DNA from: a virus
Length of the DNA stretch: 43,566 nt
Reading direction: 5' to 3' (one strand)
IMG/VR virus record: IMGVR_UViG_3300036791_001012
Location: 1 to 43,566 of that record
Position numbers and translations under genes: made by a program. The notes beneath the pieces are model-generated. The model ran no database searches. It saw only the letters and a program-made list of their open reading frames with translations, and was not told the origin of the DNA. Every line of letters begins with the position of its first letter. Positions within the stretch are counted from its first letter, which is position 1. Shown here in pieces: positions 7,223-16,418 of the stretch.

Positions 7223-9826
7223 CTACCCCAGCGCTGCCGTCACATCCGGCGCGTTGATATCCACCGGCGCGGTCGAGCCGGTGTCGACCACCTGGCCACC
7301 GGCACTGTTGCGATCGTTGATCGGTCCCAGAAGCGGATTGGCCAGCGCCGCCTGTGCCGCCGGCGGGAGCGGCCCCGGCACGCCGCCGGGCAAGCCACCG
7401 GTACCGTCGCCGACGCCGCCGGGGCCGAGGAAATTACCGAAGATGCCGGCTTCGGGATTGATGTTGCCGAAATTGATGTCCTCCAGCGGCTGCGGTGGCG
7501 GTGGTGTGAAACCGCCGTCCGCAGGAGGTGGCCCACCATCCGGCGAGGGAATCGGGTTGATGATGTTCCGCGGCGTCAGCGTCCCGGTCGAGGCCAGGCC
7601 GCCGCCACCATCACCGCCGCCGCCATCGGTGAGCCCGACACCATCAGCGCCGGCGAGCACCGCGGCGGCGTCCGGCGTGACCGCACCGCCGCCACCACCA
7701 GGAGCCGGCGTCGGGGCGGCGGGGCCGGCAATTCGATCGGGTGGGGCGGGCGTGGGCGGCGTTGGAACATCCGGCGGCGCCGGCGGCGTTGTCGTATCGG
7801 GCGGGGCACCGAATGTTCCTGACGGCAGAATCGTGGTGCCGGCACCAAATCCCGATGGCGGACCAGTGGGTGCCGGGCCGGGTGTGCGTTGGGTGAGAAT
7901 CGTATTCTGGCCTGTTGGGACATCGAGCACCGCCGGCGGACCACCTCCCTGCAGGCCAGCATAAGCCGGTGAGCCGATCGACGCTGGCGGCCGGCTCGGC
8001 GCCTCGGCCAAGGTTGGGGGCGCGGCGGCAGCAAAATCGCCGAGCTTGATGGGCGCTTGTTGTCCCGGCACCTGCCCGCTCAAATACGCAGTCATCTGCT
8101 CCTGGGTCAGATCGCCCTGGAAGTCGGGAGCGACTGCCGCGACCGGGTCGGCTGAAGCGACCTGCGTATTAGGCGCCCCGATCGGCCCGGTCGGATATTG
8201 CGCGGTGTCGAGCGGCGACTCCTGATCGTTGCTTGCCACTGGCGGCCCATCAGGTTGACCCGCGGTGAAACCGGTTACAGGTCCACGACCAAGCAACTGG
8301 CCTTCAGCCTGCGACGCCGTGCCAGTCGGAGTGGGACGATCGGTCAGTCCTTCCACAGTGCCGGCCCACGCCGGCATACCACTTGCTGCAGCTGCGGCTG
8401 CATCCCCGGCTAAAACGCCCTGTCGACCGCCTAGTGATTGTACGAAATCCAATGTTTGGCCCTGTGCGTCCGTGAATGCGGGGTTGAAGGCTTCGCCAGT
8501 TGCCAGGGCATTCCGTGAAACCGGGCCTTGCACCCCCGCGGCGATCTGCGCGTTGATCTGTTCTTGCGTCGGTTGCGCGCCAAATACCGGGTCCGCCTCG
8601 GCCGCCTGCGCCTGCGAAACACCGAGCAGGCTGCCGATGTCGAAGCCGCTGGCGGGCTCTTGCCCCTGCACATCGATCCAACCGCTCGCATTAGGCCCCG
8701 GCCCCCGACCCGGCGTCGGCGGCGTCGCCGGCGCAGCGTCGGGTGTTGGCGCATAAGCGGGGTCGCCGGGATCAAACGGATTGGCGCCCGGCAGGGTATA
8801 AAGCTGCCCCTCGAATGTGTCCGATGGCGGCGCATTTTGCTGCAAGGTGTCGCCAAGCCCAAAGCCAGTGGCAAAACCGGTCCCGGTTTGGCCGGGAATG
8901 TTACCGCTGATATCCGGCGCCGATGGTCTGTTGCCGGGGTCTTCTTCGCCCGGTCGCGCGCTAGCCAAAGTCGCACTGACCGGCGTGTCGCCGGAAAGCA
9001 AATCCCGCACCGACTGTTCACCGCCAGTGCCCACCCCGGCCGCCCGGGCGGCCTGGGCGACGGCGCCCGCCTCCGGCCCGGCACCGATGTCGCGCAACCC
9101 ACCGGGGGCGCCGCCCGCCGCCGCTGCGGCCTCAGAACGAAAACCGGGTGCCCCAGCGGCCGCCCCAGGATCATCGATACGACCAGGGTCGGTATAACCA
9201 GCAGTGTCGCGCGCGTCGCCGCCAAACGTGGCGCCACCATCGCCCGGCGCCGTGCCACCACCGTAAGCGCTCGTATCGCGCGCATCGCCGCCGAAGGTGC
9301 CGCCACCATCGCCCGGTGCCGTACCGCCACCCCCCAAGCCACCGAGCGCTTCCCCACGTGCGGCTTCGCGACCGGCTTCACCCGGATCGCCCGCGCCAGG
9401 GTCACCGCCACCGGGATCGCCGCCGCCGAATCCGCCGCCGCCAGCACCATCGCCATAATGCGCGGTGTCCCGGGCATCGCCGCCGAAGGCGCCGCCGCCG
9501 GCGCCGGCCGCGCCACCGCCAGCGCCGGCACCAGCACCCCCTAAACCACCGAGCGCTTCCCCGCGCGCGCTTTCGCGTGCAGATTCGGCGTCGGCTTCGC
9601 TGGTGTCGCTGGTGTCGCTGGTGTCGGCGGTATCGGATGCAGCAGCGCCGGCGTCATCCGCCGCAACGCCGTCGTCAGCCACGCCGCCATCATCAGCCGC
9701 GCCGCCGTCATCATCACCACCGCCACCACCGTCGTCGCCGCCACCATCGTCATCGTCGGAGGCGACGCGCAACAGCGTCCAGGACGGCTGCCAGTGCAGC
9801 CACCAGAGCGGATAATCATCAAACAT
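7223..9826 (-). CDS. Giant low-complexity, Gly/Asp/Pro-rich virion-cluster protein
   Basis: 867 residues. After a Trp-rich start (MFDDYPLWWLHWQPSW) comes a run of Asp and Gly (about 24-60), a DTSDTSDTS tract, then repeats of FGGDARDTxxYG (four copies between about 120 and 215) and ARGEALGGLGG (two copies). The rest is Pro/Gly/Ala-rich and probably disordered. Length and continuous frame without stops over 2.6 kb show it is coding. It overlaps the acetyltransferase stop by eight bases (ATGTTTGATGA). Function unknown; its place before three ejection-type genes suggests a virion or assembly protein. Confidence 0.7.
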   Translation of the reverse strand: MFDDYPLWWLHWQPSWTLLRVASDDDDGGGDDGGGGGDDDGGAADDGGVADDGVAADDAGAAASDTADTSDTSDTSEADAESARESARGEALGGLGGAGAGAGGGAAGAGGGAFGGDARDTAHYGDGAGGGGFGGGDPGGGDPGAGDPGEAGREAARGEALGGLGGGGTAPGDGGGTFGGDARDTSAYGGGTAPGDGGATFGGDARDTAGYTDPGRIDDPGAAAGAPGFRSEAAAAAGGAPGGLRDIGAGPEAGAVAQAARAAGVGTGGEQSVRDLLSGDTPVSATLASARPGEEDPGNRPSAPDISGNIPGQTGTGFATGFGLGDTLQQNAPPSDTFEGQLYTLPGANPFDPGDPAYAPTPDAAPATPPTPGRGPGPNASGWIDVQGQEPASGFDIGSLLGVSQAQAAEADPVFGAQPTQEQINAQIAAGVQGPVSRNALATGEAFNPAFTDAQGQTLDFVQSLGGRQGVLAGDAAAAAASGMPAWAGTVEGLTDRPTPTGTASQAEGQLLGRGPVTGFTAGQPDGPPVASNDQESPLDTAQYPTGPIGAPNTQVASADPVAAVAPDFQGDLTQEQMTAYLSGQVPGQQAPIKLGDFAAAAPPTLAEAPSRPPASIGSPAYAGLQGGGPPAVLDVPTGQNTILTQRTPGPAPTGPPSGFGAGTTILPSGTFGAPPDTTTPPAPPDVPTPPTPAPPDRIAGPAAPTPAPGGGGGAVTPDAAAVLAGADGVGLTDGGGGDGGGGLASTGTLTPRNIINPIPSPDGGPPPADGGFTPPPPQPLEDINFGNINPEAGIFGNFLGPGGVGDGTGGLPGGVPGPLPPAAQAALANPLLGPINDRNSAGGQVVDTGSTAPVDINAPDVTAALG

Positions 9827-10271
9827 CGGGCTGCTCCTGGGTGCGCAAGTCTTTGGTATAGACCAGATCGGTCAGCTCGTAGTCCATCGACTCGTAGATG
9901 TGCCCGTGCGGCTGGTGGGCGCTGCAACGCATGCAGATGATCTGCGCCCCGCGCTTGATCGCTTCGCGCTCGGCAAACTCGATCAGCTGCTTGCCCATGC
10001 CGAGCCCGCGTAGCGACGGAATCAGATAGTGCAGATCGTCGACCGCCACCTTGATGTGACGATGGTGTGGATGCGGGCGCAACACCAGCGCCATGTAGCC
10101 GACCATCTCGCCTGCGCGATGCGCCACCACGTAGACCAGCCGCCCCTTGCGCTCGGCGTCGGCATATTCGTCCACGTCAGGATTGGCGCGACCGAATTTG
10201 TGCGGCCCGATCTCCTGGAAATGGTCGGCCAGCAGCCGCGCCGGCGGCAAGCCGACATCGGCAAATTTCAC
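9819..10271 (-). CDS. GNAT-family N-acetyltransferase
   Basis: About 150 residues. The acyl-CoA-binding motif A is visible as DDLHYLIPSLRGLGMGKQLIEFAEREA, where R-G-L-G-M-G-K fits the GNAT R/Q-x-x-G-x-G/A signature, followed by a strand and YESMDYELTDLVYTK near the end. Such enzymes move acetyl groups from acetyl-CoA to an amine and are often carried in podovirus structural operons with unknown targets. The conserved part begins at VKFADVGLPP, so I place the start at GTG 10271, 15 bases after the upstream stop; an ATG at 10349 would overlap the upstream gene by 64 bases and has no ribosome site. Confidence 0.8.
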   Translation of the reverse strand: MKFADVGLPPARLLADHFQEIGPHKFGRANPDVDEYADAERKGRLVYVVAHRAGEMVGYMALVLRPHPHHRHIKVAVDDLHYLIPSLRGLGMGKQLIEFAEREAIKRGAQIICMRCSAHQPHGHIYESMDYELTDLVYTKDLRTQEQPDV

Positions 10272-10285
10272 GACCTGAAAGGAGA

Positions 10286-10639
10286 TCAGGTCACGAGACC
10301 GAGCGCCGCTCTCAGGTCCGCGTGCTCCGCTCTGTGATCGTCCATCCATTCAAACCACTGGTCCTCTTTTGATAGATCGACATTGGCCAGGTCGATGCCC
10401 GACACTCCGGTGAAGCTGCGCAGGGCCTGGTGCGCGGTCATGTGCGCCTGCAGCCAGGCCGCCTGCGTCTGGCGGCTGTCTCCCCAAATAGCAAAATTGT
10501 AGTCGGGGATAAACACGGTGGTGGGCGCGGCCTGGAACAGCTGCACGAATTGTCGGTGCTCCAAATAGTGTTCCTGCAGCCAGATCGACAACCCGGCGGG
10601 GTCGTTGGGCAGCACGAAGTCGTGGAAGAACAGCGGCAT
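10286..10639 (-). CDS. Conserved phage structural-cluster hypothetical protein
   Basis: 117 residues, MPLFFHDFVLPNDPAGLSIWLQEHYLEHRQF at the start and an acidic, aromatic-rich C-terminal half (SKEDQWFEWMDDHRAEH). No membrane segment. It starts one base after the hub gene stops and precedes the acetyltransferase. Proteins of this size and composition are common between hub and GNAT genes of short-tailed phages; their role is not known to me. Confidence 0.7.
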   Translation of the reverse strand: MPLFFHDFVLPNDPAGLSIWLQEHYLEHRQFVQLFQAAPTTVFIPDYNFAIWGDSRQTQAAWLQAHMTAHQALRSFTGVSGIDLANVDLSKEDQWFEWMDDHRAEHADLRAALGLVT

Positions 10640-10640
10640 C

Positions 10641-12431
10641 CTACGCCCCCATCCGGCCGGTCATGACGGTGACGTCCTGATACTCCAGCATCAGCGCATT
10701 GAGAAAGAAGCCGGCGCTGTTGGGGCCGGGGCCGGCAAAACTGCCTTGCAGGGTGATGCCGAGGAAGATACCCGACGAATTGATCGGCTGCCGCAGGTAG
10801 AGAAATCCGGTCGCCGCCCAGGTGACGATTTGATGCGCGTTGTTCTGCCAGGGGATGATCTGGCCGGAATTGTTGCTCCACACCACCGGAAGCGCGCTGG
10901 AAAAGGAGAACGGCAGACCGGGATTGAGATTTTCCGAGTCGGCGTTGCCGTTCATGGTCGCCAGAGTGGCGGAGTTGAGCGCCACGATGGCGTGCAGGCC
11001 TTTCTTGCCCTGCCAAATTTCCTTGTTGGCGGAGAGCGAGGTGCGCAAAATGATCGGCACCGGATTGGTGGACTGGAACAGCTGCGATACATCATTGCCG
11101 GAGGAGGAGAAGGTCTCGGCGATACCGCCGATCGGCGCCGTGACGATAGTGGTCAAGTTAGTGCCCTGGTTGGCGACAAACCAGCGATTCTGGAAGAAGC
11201 AAAGAATGAGCGAGCGGGTGCCGGCGACCGGGTCTTTGTAGCGGACCAGCAACAGGAAGGTGTGCAATGAGACATGCAGATCGTTTACGGCGGCTTGCAG
11301 CGGTTGGGATGTATCTAACGCTGCAAATATGCCGTCCATTTGTGCCGACACTTTCTCGACACTGGCGCCGAGAATGGCGTAGACGCCAACCTTGTTCGCA
11401 AACAGGATCAGTCGATTATAGGAGGCAATCGCCTTGGGAAACGGAGTCCCCTGATCCGAGCTGAGCGTGACGATGTTGAAGATGGTGTTCGACCCCGACA
11501 CCGTGACGGTGCCGATCTGCTTGATCGAATTGTCGCCGAAGATGTAGAGGAAGTTGTTGAGCGAGCGCAGGACGGTGATCTGATGCACTAGGTCGGCGTC
11601 TGTGAGTGTAGTCGAGCCCGCCGCATTAGCCGCTTTTGCGTCATCGAAACCTGTGGTCCCTGTCCACGTAAGAACGCGCGCGCCCGCCAGCCAGACCCGG
11701 CCCGCATAGACTGCAAGAGTTGTTGGCGTGAGGCTAAACTGTGGCCATACGATAGCTGTTGCAGCAGCCGTGCCACTTCCGAAGGTAACTGTGAGGGTGT
11801 CGCCGGGCTTGTACCCACTGCCTGGGGAATCGAGGATAACCGAAGTGACTGATCCACCTGTAATGACGGCGTGCGCAGTGGCGCCGGAGCCGGAGCCGCC
11901 GGAAATGGTGACGGACGGTGGGGTGGCATAGCCTGATCCTCCATTGGTGACGGCGATGTTGGGTGACACGCCGCCGGATTTGACGAAGACATGGCCGTCG
12001 TAGGTGGCATAGCCCGCCACCGGGTCGGCGATCAAGATGCGCTGGCCGGCCCACACCGTCATGTCCGGCTGCGGCGAGAAGGTGCCGTCGAAGGCGAATT
12101 GCGTGGTGACGCCGTTGGCGGCGTTGGTAAAGAAGCCGCCGCCGGCCTGGGTGAAGGAGACGATGAAGTCGGTGTTAACGCCGCCGGGCGGGGTGATGTT
12201 GGCGAAGAATTGCGAGCTGATCGTTTCGCCGGCGATCGAAGCCAGCGGCGGCAACGGCCCGTTGCAGGCCACCAGCTGATTGGGACCGACGATCTGCAGG
12301 TTCTCGCACCAGGCCAGGCGGTTGTCAGGCAACGCCTCGCGCGCCGACTGCGTGTCCATGGTTTCGAAACCGGCGAAGACAATGAATTTCTTGGTCGCCG
12401 TCTGCCGTTGCGTGATGTTGGGCGGTGGCAT
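10641..12431 (-). CDS. Tail hub-like protein (P22 gp10-type position)
   Basis: 596 residues from the ATG at 12431 (MPPPNITQRQTATKKFIVFAGFET); the longer frame to 12500 only reads through the previous gene. It is made of many short beta strands with Gly and aromatic turns, as in beta-propeller hub proteins of podovirus tails. Residues about 155-220 hold an inserted GGSGYATPPSVTISGGSGSG...SPGSGYKPGD repeat module, also present in two other virion genes here. It follows the gp4-like adaptor, the place of P22 gp10. The assignment is by order and fold impression, not by a decisive motif. Confidence 0.7.
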   Translation of the reverse strand: MPPPNITQRQTATKKFIVFAGFETMDTQSAREALPDNRLAWCENLQIVGPNQLVACNGPLPPLASIAGETISSQFFANITPPGGVNTDFIVSFTQAGGGFFTNAANGVTTQFAFDGTFSPQPDMTVWAGQRILIADPVAGYATYDGHVFVKSGGVSPNIAVTNGGSGYATPPSVTISGGSGSGATAHAVITGGSVTSVILDSPGSGYKPGDTLTVTFGSGTAAATAIVWPQFSLTPTTLAVYAGRVWLAGARVLTWTGTTGFDDAKAANAAGSTTLTDADLVHQITVLRSLNNFLYIFGDNSIKQIGTVTVSGSNTIFNIVTLSSDQGTPFPKAIASYNRLILFANKVGVYAILGASVEKVSAQMDGIFAALDTSQPLQAAVNDLHVSLHTFLLLVRYKDPVAGTRSLILCFFQNRWFVANQGTNLTTIVTAPIGGIAETFSSSGNDVSQLFQSTNPVPIILRTSLSANKEIWQGKKGLHAIVALNSATLATMNGNADSENLNPGLPFSFSSALPVVWSNNSGQIIPWQNNAHQIVTWAATGFLYLRQPINSSGIFLGITLQGSFAGPGPNSAGFFLNALMLEYQDVTVMTGRMGA

Positions 12432-12447
12432 CTTTAGAATTCCGCCA

Positions 12448-12768
12448 TCATTGATTGAACTCCCACAATGACAGCGGGTTGTTGCTGCCGGAGGCGGCAA
12501 TGGCGTTGAGCCCGGCAGTGAAGTGCGGCATGTTGCCTGGTCCCAACATCACGCCCGTCTGCGTCGCGATCGAGATCGAGCCGGCACCGCTCACCGCCGC
12601 CGCCTGGGCAGTGCCATCCTGCTTGGTGGCCGGACACACCCAGATCGTCACCGCTGATGCATTGAAGACATAAATGCCCTGACGGGTGAGATTGGCGGCA
12701 ATCACAGCCTGGCTGGCGGAGCTGCCGACCAGCGCGCCAACGACGGTGGGCGTGGCAATGGTGGCCAT
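12448..12768 (-). CDS. Small beta-rich virion protein
   Basis: 106 residues, MATIATPTVVGALVGSSASQAVIAANLTRQG. It has alternating strands and small residues, a single Cys and no charge clusters, typical of a small capsid decoration or tail accessory protein. The ATG shares one base with the stop of the adaptor gene (TGATG). Function unknown. Confidence 0.7.
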   Translation of the reverse strand: MATIATPTVVGALVGSSASQAVIAANLTRQGIYVFNASAVTIWVCPATKQDGTAQAAAVSGAGSISIATQTGVMLGPGNMPHFTAGLNAIAASGSNNPLSLWEFNQ

Positions 12769-13679
12769 CAGAAATATCCTCTCTGCACGCGGCGCCAGAT
12801 GTTCTGATAGATGTTGGGACGGCGCGGCGCGGTGCGGGTGAGGTTGAGCTGCAGCGCGCGACGCTCATACTTTTTGTCGTAGTAGTCGGCCTGATCGAAA
12901 TTTTGCGCCTTCAAGAGCGCCTTGTAGGCGGCCTGGTACTGCACCAGCTCGCTGATCGGCGGCCGCACCTGGGTGTCGACATCGCCGGGAGCGACCAGTG
13001 GAATGCACTGGGTGAAGGCGTCGAATTCGAGAATGTAGTTTTGATCGGGATAGGCCGGGTACAGATAGAGCTGATCCTGCTCCTTGTAGAGCGTCCAGCA
13101 GCCGGGCGGCCCCGACACCACGGTGTTGATGCGGAAGACGGCGTTGAAGGCGGCATAGGGCGCCCACAGCAGCATCTGCCGGCGCGAGCCCTGGCTGCCG
13201 GGCGGCACCATGTAGGACACGGTGTAGATGTCGAACAGGTTGAGCATGGCCACCGCGGTGGCGGTGGCGGTGACGCTGCCGGCGGAGAAGGTGACGTTGG
13301 GCACGGCCACATAGCCGACGCCCCACTGCGTCATCGCCACCTGCTGCACGAACATGTTGGGCGCCGTACCGGCCATCACCGCAATGCCGGTGGCCTGCGT
13401 GCCGCCGGCGGGCGGAGCGTCGAAGGTCACGGCTGGGGCAACGGCGTAGACACCGGGGTTGGTGATCTTGGCGCCGCCCACGGCGCCGAAGGTCGGGTAG
13501 GTCTCCTGATTGACGATGGTGGACAGGTTGTTGAAGTACGTGCGCACGCACCAGAAATCCAACGCCAGGCGGTTGCGCGCCTCGTTGACGTAATCGACCA
13601 GCTCCGCGGTGGTGTAGTCGATGCCGGCGGTGTCATGCACCAGGCGCTGGGTCTGCGTCAGATAATCCTGGAGCTGCAT
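12768..13679 (-). CDS. Head-tail adaptor, P22 gp4-like
   Basis: 303 residues. The N-terminus (MQLQDYLTQTQRLVHDTAGI...LVDYVNEARNRLALDFWCVR) has the helical pattern of gp4-type tail accessory factors that bind under the portal; the C-terminal part (ISELVQYQAAYKALLKAQNF and YYDKKYERRALQLNL) is the typical closing helical pair. Between them, at about residues 63-145, sits a beta module (KITNPGVYAVAPAVTFDAPP and WGVGYVAVPNVTFSAGS) that is not expected in gp4 and resembles modules in two neighbours. It follows capsid genes and precedes the hub, as in P22. Confidence 0.8.
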   Translation of the reverse strand: MQLQDYLTQTQRLVHDTAGIDYTTAELVDYVNEARNRLALDFWCVRTYFNNLSTIVNQETYPTFGAVGGAKITNPGVYAVAPAVTFDAPPAGGTQATGIAVMAGTAPNMFVQQVAMTQWGVGYVAVPNVTFSAGSVTATATAVAMLNLFDIYTVSYMVPPGSQGSRRQMLLWAPYAAFNAVFRINTVVSGPPGCWTLYKEQDQLYLYPAYPDQNYILEFDAFTQCIPLVAPGDVDTQVRPPISELVQYQAAYKALLKAQNFDQADYYDKKYERRALQLNLTRTAPRRPNIYQNIWRRVQRGYF

Positions 13680-13694
13680 GCCGCTCCCCGATCA

Positions 13695-14132
13695 TCAGAC
13701 GTTCCGCGCCTGCGCTGCGTCGGTTGCCGACAAGACCTTGTTGCCGCGCGTGCGCTTCTCCGGCGGATCGAGCGGCGGCGCCGGCTTGACCGGCAGGTCT
13801 TCGTCGGCGACCACCTCCGGCACCATCCGATACATGATCGGCTTGAATTGCAGCAGGCTCCAGAACAGCTCGGCGCGGCCCTCCTGGATCATGCCCGGCG
13901 TGTTCCAGCCAAAGCGCTTCTGACAATGCCGCTTCATCACCTCCGGGTCGACATCCTTGTGCCAGCCGAAGATGTGGAAGGCGGCGTCGATGGGATAATC
14001 CAGCGACTTGTTCTTCTCCAGCACGTAGAGGGTGCCGTCGAAGCGATCGGGAATGTCGAATTCGTTGAAGTTGTAGACGCGCAGCTGCAGGATTTGCGGC
14101 TCGCCGGTGACCAGTGCCTGTTCTTCATTCAT
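13695..14132 (-). CDS. Conserved virion-cluster hypothetical protein
   Basis: 145 residues. The central part (LRVYNFNEFDIPDRFDGTLYVLEKNKSL...HIFGWHKDVD) is well ordered and the last 30 residues are basic and Pro-rich. The start overlaps the previous stop as ATGA. Located between capsid-module and adaptor genes; a head-completion or assembly role is possible, but I do not recognise the family. Confidence 0.7.
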   Translation of the reverse strand: MNEEQALVTGEPQILQLRVYNFNEFDIPDRFDGTLYVLEKNKSLDYPIDAAFHIFGWHKDVDPEVMKRHCQKRFGWNTPGMIQEGRAELFWSLLQFKPIMYRMVPEVVADEDLPVKPAPPLDPPEKRTRGNKVLSATDAAQARNV

Positions 14133-14455
14133 CGTTGACGACCTCTCGGGTGGTGGCGGGGTTCAGGCGGATCATCGGACGGCGGCGATGCCGGCGGCGC
14201 AGCGGTCGAGGCAGGCACTCCTCCCCCGCTGGCCGCCTGCTCCTCAACCGGCCCAGCCGCTTGAGCTGCTCCACTTCCTGTCTCGTAGGCGGATTGACCG
14301 CGATCGGCCCAGAATTGATCAATGGCGTACAGCGCCGCGATCAGCTTGGCGCCTTCCAGATGCGCATTGGATTGCCGCGGCGCGGTGTTCTCCGCGTCGC
14401 GCAGTGCCTGCGCCACCTTCTCCAACAATTCGCCCTTGTCGGCCCATTCGCGCAT
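14129..14455 (-). CDS. Small helical protein with disordered tail
   Basis: 108 residues. The first 60 are helical (MREWADKGELLEKVAQALRDAENT; LEGAKLIAALYAIDQFWADRG), and the rest is Ala/Pro/Ser-rich and ends RHHPRGRQR. It starts seven bases after the upstream stop and couples to the next gene by ATGA. Family unknown. Confidence 0.65.
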   Translation of the reverse strand: MREWADKGELLEKVAQALRDAENTAPRQSNAHLEGAKLIAALYAIDQFWADRGQSAYETGSGAAQAAGPVEEQAASGGGVPASTAAPPASPPSDDPPEPRHHPRGRQR

Positions 14456-14461
14456 GGATTT

Positions 14462-15382
14462 CTACTCGTTGACGGCGGCCTGCATGATGACGTTGCTGCT
14501 GGCGGCGGCGCCGCCGAAGGTGGCGGTGGCAGTCGCGGCAGCCGGCGCCCCGGTGCCGGTGAAGGTGATGGTGCCGACGACAGTGTAGCCGGCGCCGATA
14601 TCGGTCACGACCACGCCAGTGAGGGTGCCCGACCCGGCGAGCACGCCGGCGCCGAAGTTGACCAAGGCGCCGATGGGGACCGGAAATGACGGCTGCAGAC
14701 CTTGCGCGAACCTCTGCGGCGGCATCAGCTGGATGATGCCGGGCGGTGTGCCGACCGGGTTGGCGGGATTGTTGGGCAAGGTCGGGGCGCCGGGATAATC
14801 GAGGAATTGCGGCACCACGTAGACCTGCGGCAGCGCCGCATAACCAGCGCCGACATTGACCAAAGTGGCGGTGTTGAGCGCCCCGCCGGCGGTGATGGTG
14901 GCGACTGCCGTGGCCTGGATGCCGCCGGGCGGCGGCGGATCGATCAGGATCAGCGGCGGCACCAGGAAGCCGGTGCCAGGCACGGCGACAGTGAGTGCCG
15001 GCAACGCGCCGCCGACGATGGCGTAGCCCCGCGACGTGCGGCCGCCGGCGGGCGCGGCGTTGAACACCACATTGGTGTTGGTCTGCACCGGGCCGATGCC
15101 GTTGGTGCCGCCGGAGCCTGCCGCCGTGACGGCAGCGCTGAGATTGCCGCTGGTCGTGTTGACGACCCGATAATTGTAGCCGTCAACCGAGATCGGCAGC
15201 ACGTGTCCCGTCGCCACAATGCCGCGAAAAATCCAGGCGATCGGATCCCACCACTGCATGGCGGCGTTGGCGTCGAGCTGGAACAACCAATTGCCGGCGG
15301 GTGGATAGAAATAAGAGCCGCCAGCGAGCGGGGCGACAAACGATTGTGCCGCATTGAACGGGAACGGACCACCGATGCGCAT
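14462..15382 (-). CDS. Beta-repeat virion protein after the capsid gene
   Basis: 306 residues. The first 75 (FPFNAAQSFVAPLAGGSYFYPPAG...MQWWDPIAWIFRGI) are aromatic and may form the core. The rest carries three GxGY-centred repeats: VPGTGFLVPPLILIDPPPPGG, NVGAGYAALPQVYVVPQF and DIGAGYTVVGTITFTGTG, alternating with TATATA-like strand stretches. The same module type interrupts the adaptor and hub proteins. The start lies ten bases after the major capsid stop with AGGTG upstream. A decoration or capsid-stabilising function is likely but unproven. Confidence 0.7.
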   Translation of the reverse strand: MRIGGPFPFNAAQSFVAPLAGGSYFYPPAGNWLFQLDANAAMQWWDPIAWIFRGIVATGHVLPISVDGYNYRVVNTTSGNLSAAVTAAGSGGTNGIGPVQTNTNVVFNAAPAGGRTSRGYAIVGGALPALTVAVPGTGFLVPPLILIDPPPPGGIQATAVATITAGGALNTATLVNVGAGYAALPQVYVVPQFLDYPGAPTLPNNPANPVGTPPGIIQLMPPQRFAQGLQPSFPVPIGALVNFGAGVLAGSGTLTGVVVTDIGAGYTVVGTITFTGTGAPAAATATATFGGAAASSNVIMQAAVNE

Positions 15383-15392
15383 GAGGCACCTG

Positions 15393-16403
15393 TCAGATGT
15401 TCAAGAATTGCAAATTGTCGAACTTGCCGTGCGCCTTGCACTTCACGTCGACCATCTCCAACAACGTGAGCAGCGCACCGATGTAGCCGAATTGACCGTT
15501 GGTCAAGGTCGACTCGAAGCCGGTGAAGTAAAAGCTGGCTCTCTCGTGGACATAGAGCGCCAGATAGTCAGTGTTGAGCAGATAAAGGGTGCCCTCAGGA
15601 CAATACGGGTCGGGATAGAAAGGGACTCCCGCCACATCAAGAGCGCGGAAGAGTGCTTCAACCTTGCCCTCGCCGAAGGGCAGGGCGGGGGTGACCACGT
15701 AGCGTTCATTGGGGGTGAAGTCCTGCGCCAGGGCGGTCCAGGTGCCGAAGCCCATCAGGCCCATTTTCGGAATCTCGCCGGTCACCTTGGTGACCTGGGC
15801 GATGTACTGCAGCGCCAGATTGCGCGTCGGCAGGATCGCCGAGGCGTTGTGCACGTAGGTCGACTTCCAGAATGGATTGTTGGGGCGGTTGATGGCGCCG
15901 TAGGTGGCGGCAAAGGTGCCGTCGTCGACCGCCGCCGGCAGCCCAACCATGGCCAACAGGTTGGTGCCGAGGTTGTTATACATGTCGGTGGAGAAGCGAT
16001 CGAGCGTGACGTTGGTGGCGTCGTTCATGCGCGCTTCGATCAGCGGCACTACGGAGTAGTCGAGCTGCACCAAACCCTCGAAACCGAGGAACGGAATCGC
16101 GGTCAGGTAGCCTTTCAGGTTGAATTCGGCGTTCTGCAGCCCCGGAGTCTGGCCTGGTTGATTGAAGGAGCCGTCGTAGCCGACATTTTCGATGGTCACC
16201 ATCGGGTTGCCCTGCAGCGGCACGGTGATCGGCGACAGACCACCGGTGGCGACCATGGCATGCGAGAGCATCGCCGCCATCCACGGCGTCGATTTCCACA
16301 GCTGCACGAACACTTTCGGCAGGAAGGCCCGGCGGGTGACGGCCGCAAGCTCGGCGGCGATGGCGCCTTGGGCCGGAATGATGCCCTGGCCAAATTGCGG
16401 CAT
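15393..16403 (-). CDS. Major capsid protein
   Basis: 336 residues. The N-terminal TRRAFLPKVFVQLWKSTPWMAAMLSHA, then GGLSPITVPLQGNPMVTIENVGYDG, and the terminal SFYFTGFESTLTNGQFGYIGALLTLLEMVD with aromatic and cysteine residues match a family of HK97-fold phage capsid proteins of about this length. A strong ribosome site (AAGGAGCTGACA before the ATG) fits high expression. It directly follows the scaffold candidate, the usual order. It would form the icosahedral shell. Confidence 0.85.
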   Translation of the reverse strand: MPQFGQGIIPAQGAIAAELAAVTRRAFLPKVFVQLWKSTPWMAAMLSHAMVATGGLSPITVPLQGNPMVTIENVGYDGSFNQPGQTPGLQNAEFNLKGYLTAIPFLGFEGLVQLDYSVVPLIEARMNDATNVTLDRFSTDMYNNLGTNLLAMVGLPAAVDDGTFAATYGAINRPNNPFWKSTYVHNASAILPTRNLALQYIAQVTKVTGEIPKMGLMGFGTWTALAQDFTPNERYVVTPALPFGEGKVEALFRALDVAGVPFYPDPYCPEGTLYLLNTDYLALYVHERASFYFTGFESTLTNGQFGYIGALLTLLEMVDVKCKAHGKFDNLQFLNI

Positions 16404-16418
16404 TGTCAGCTCCTTGGT

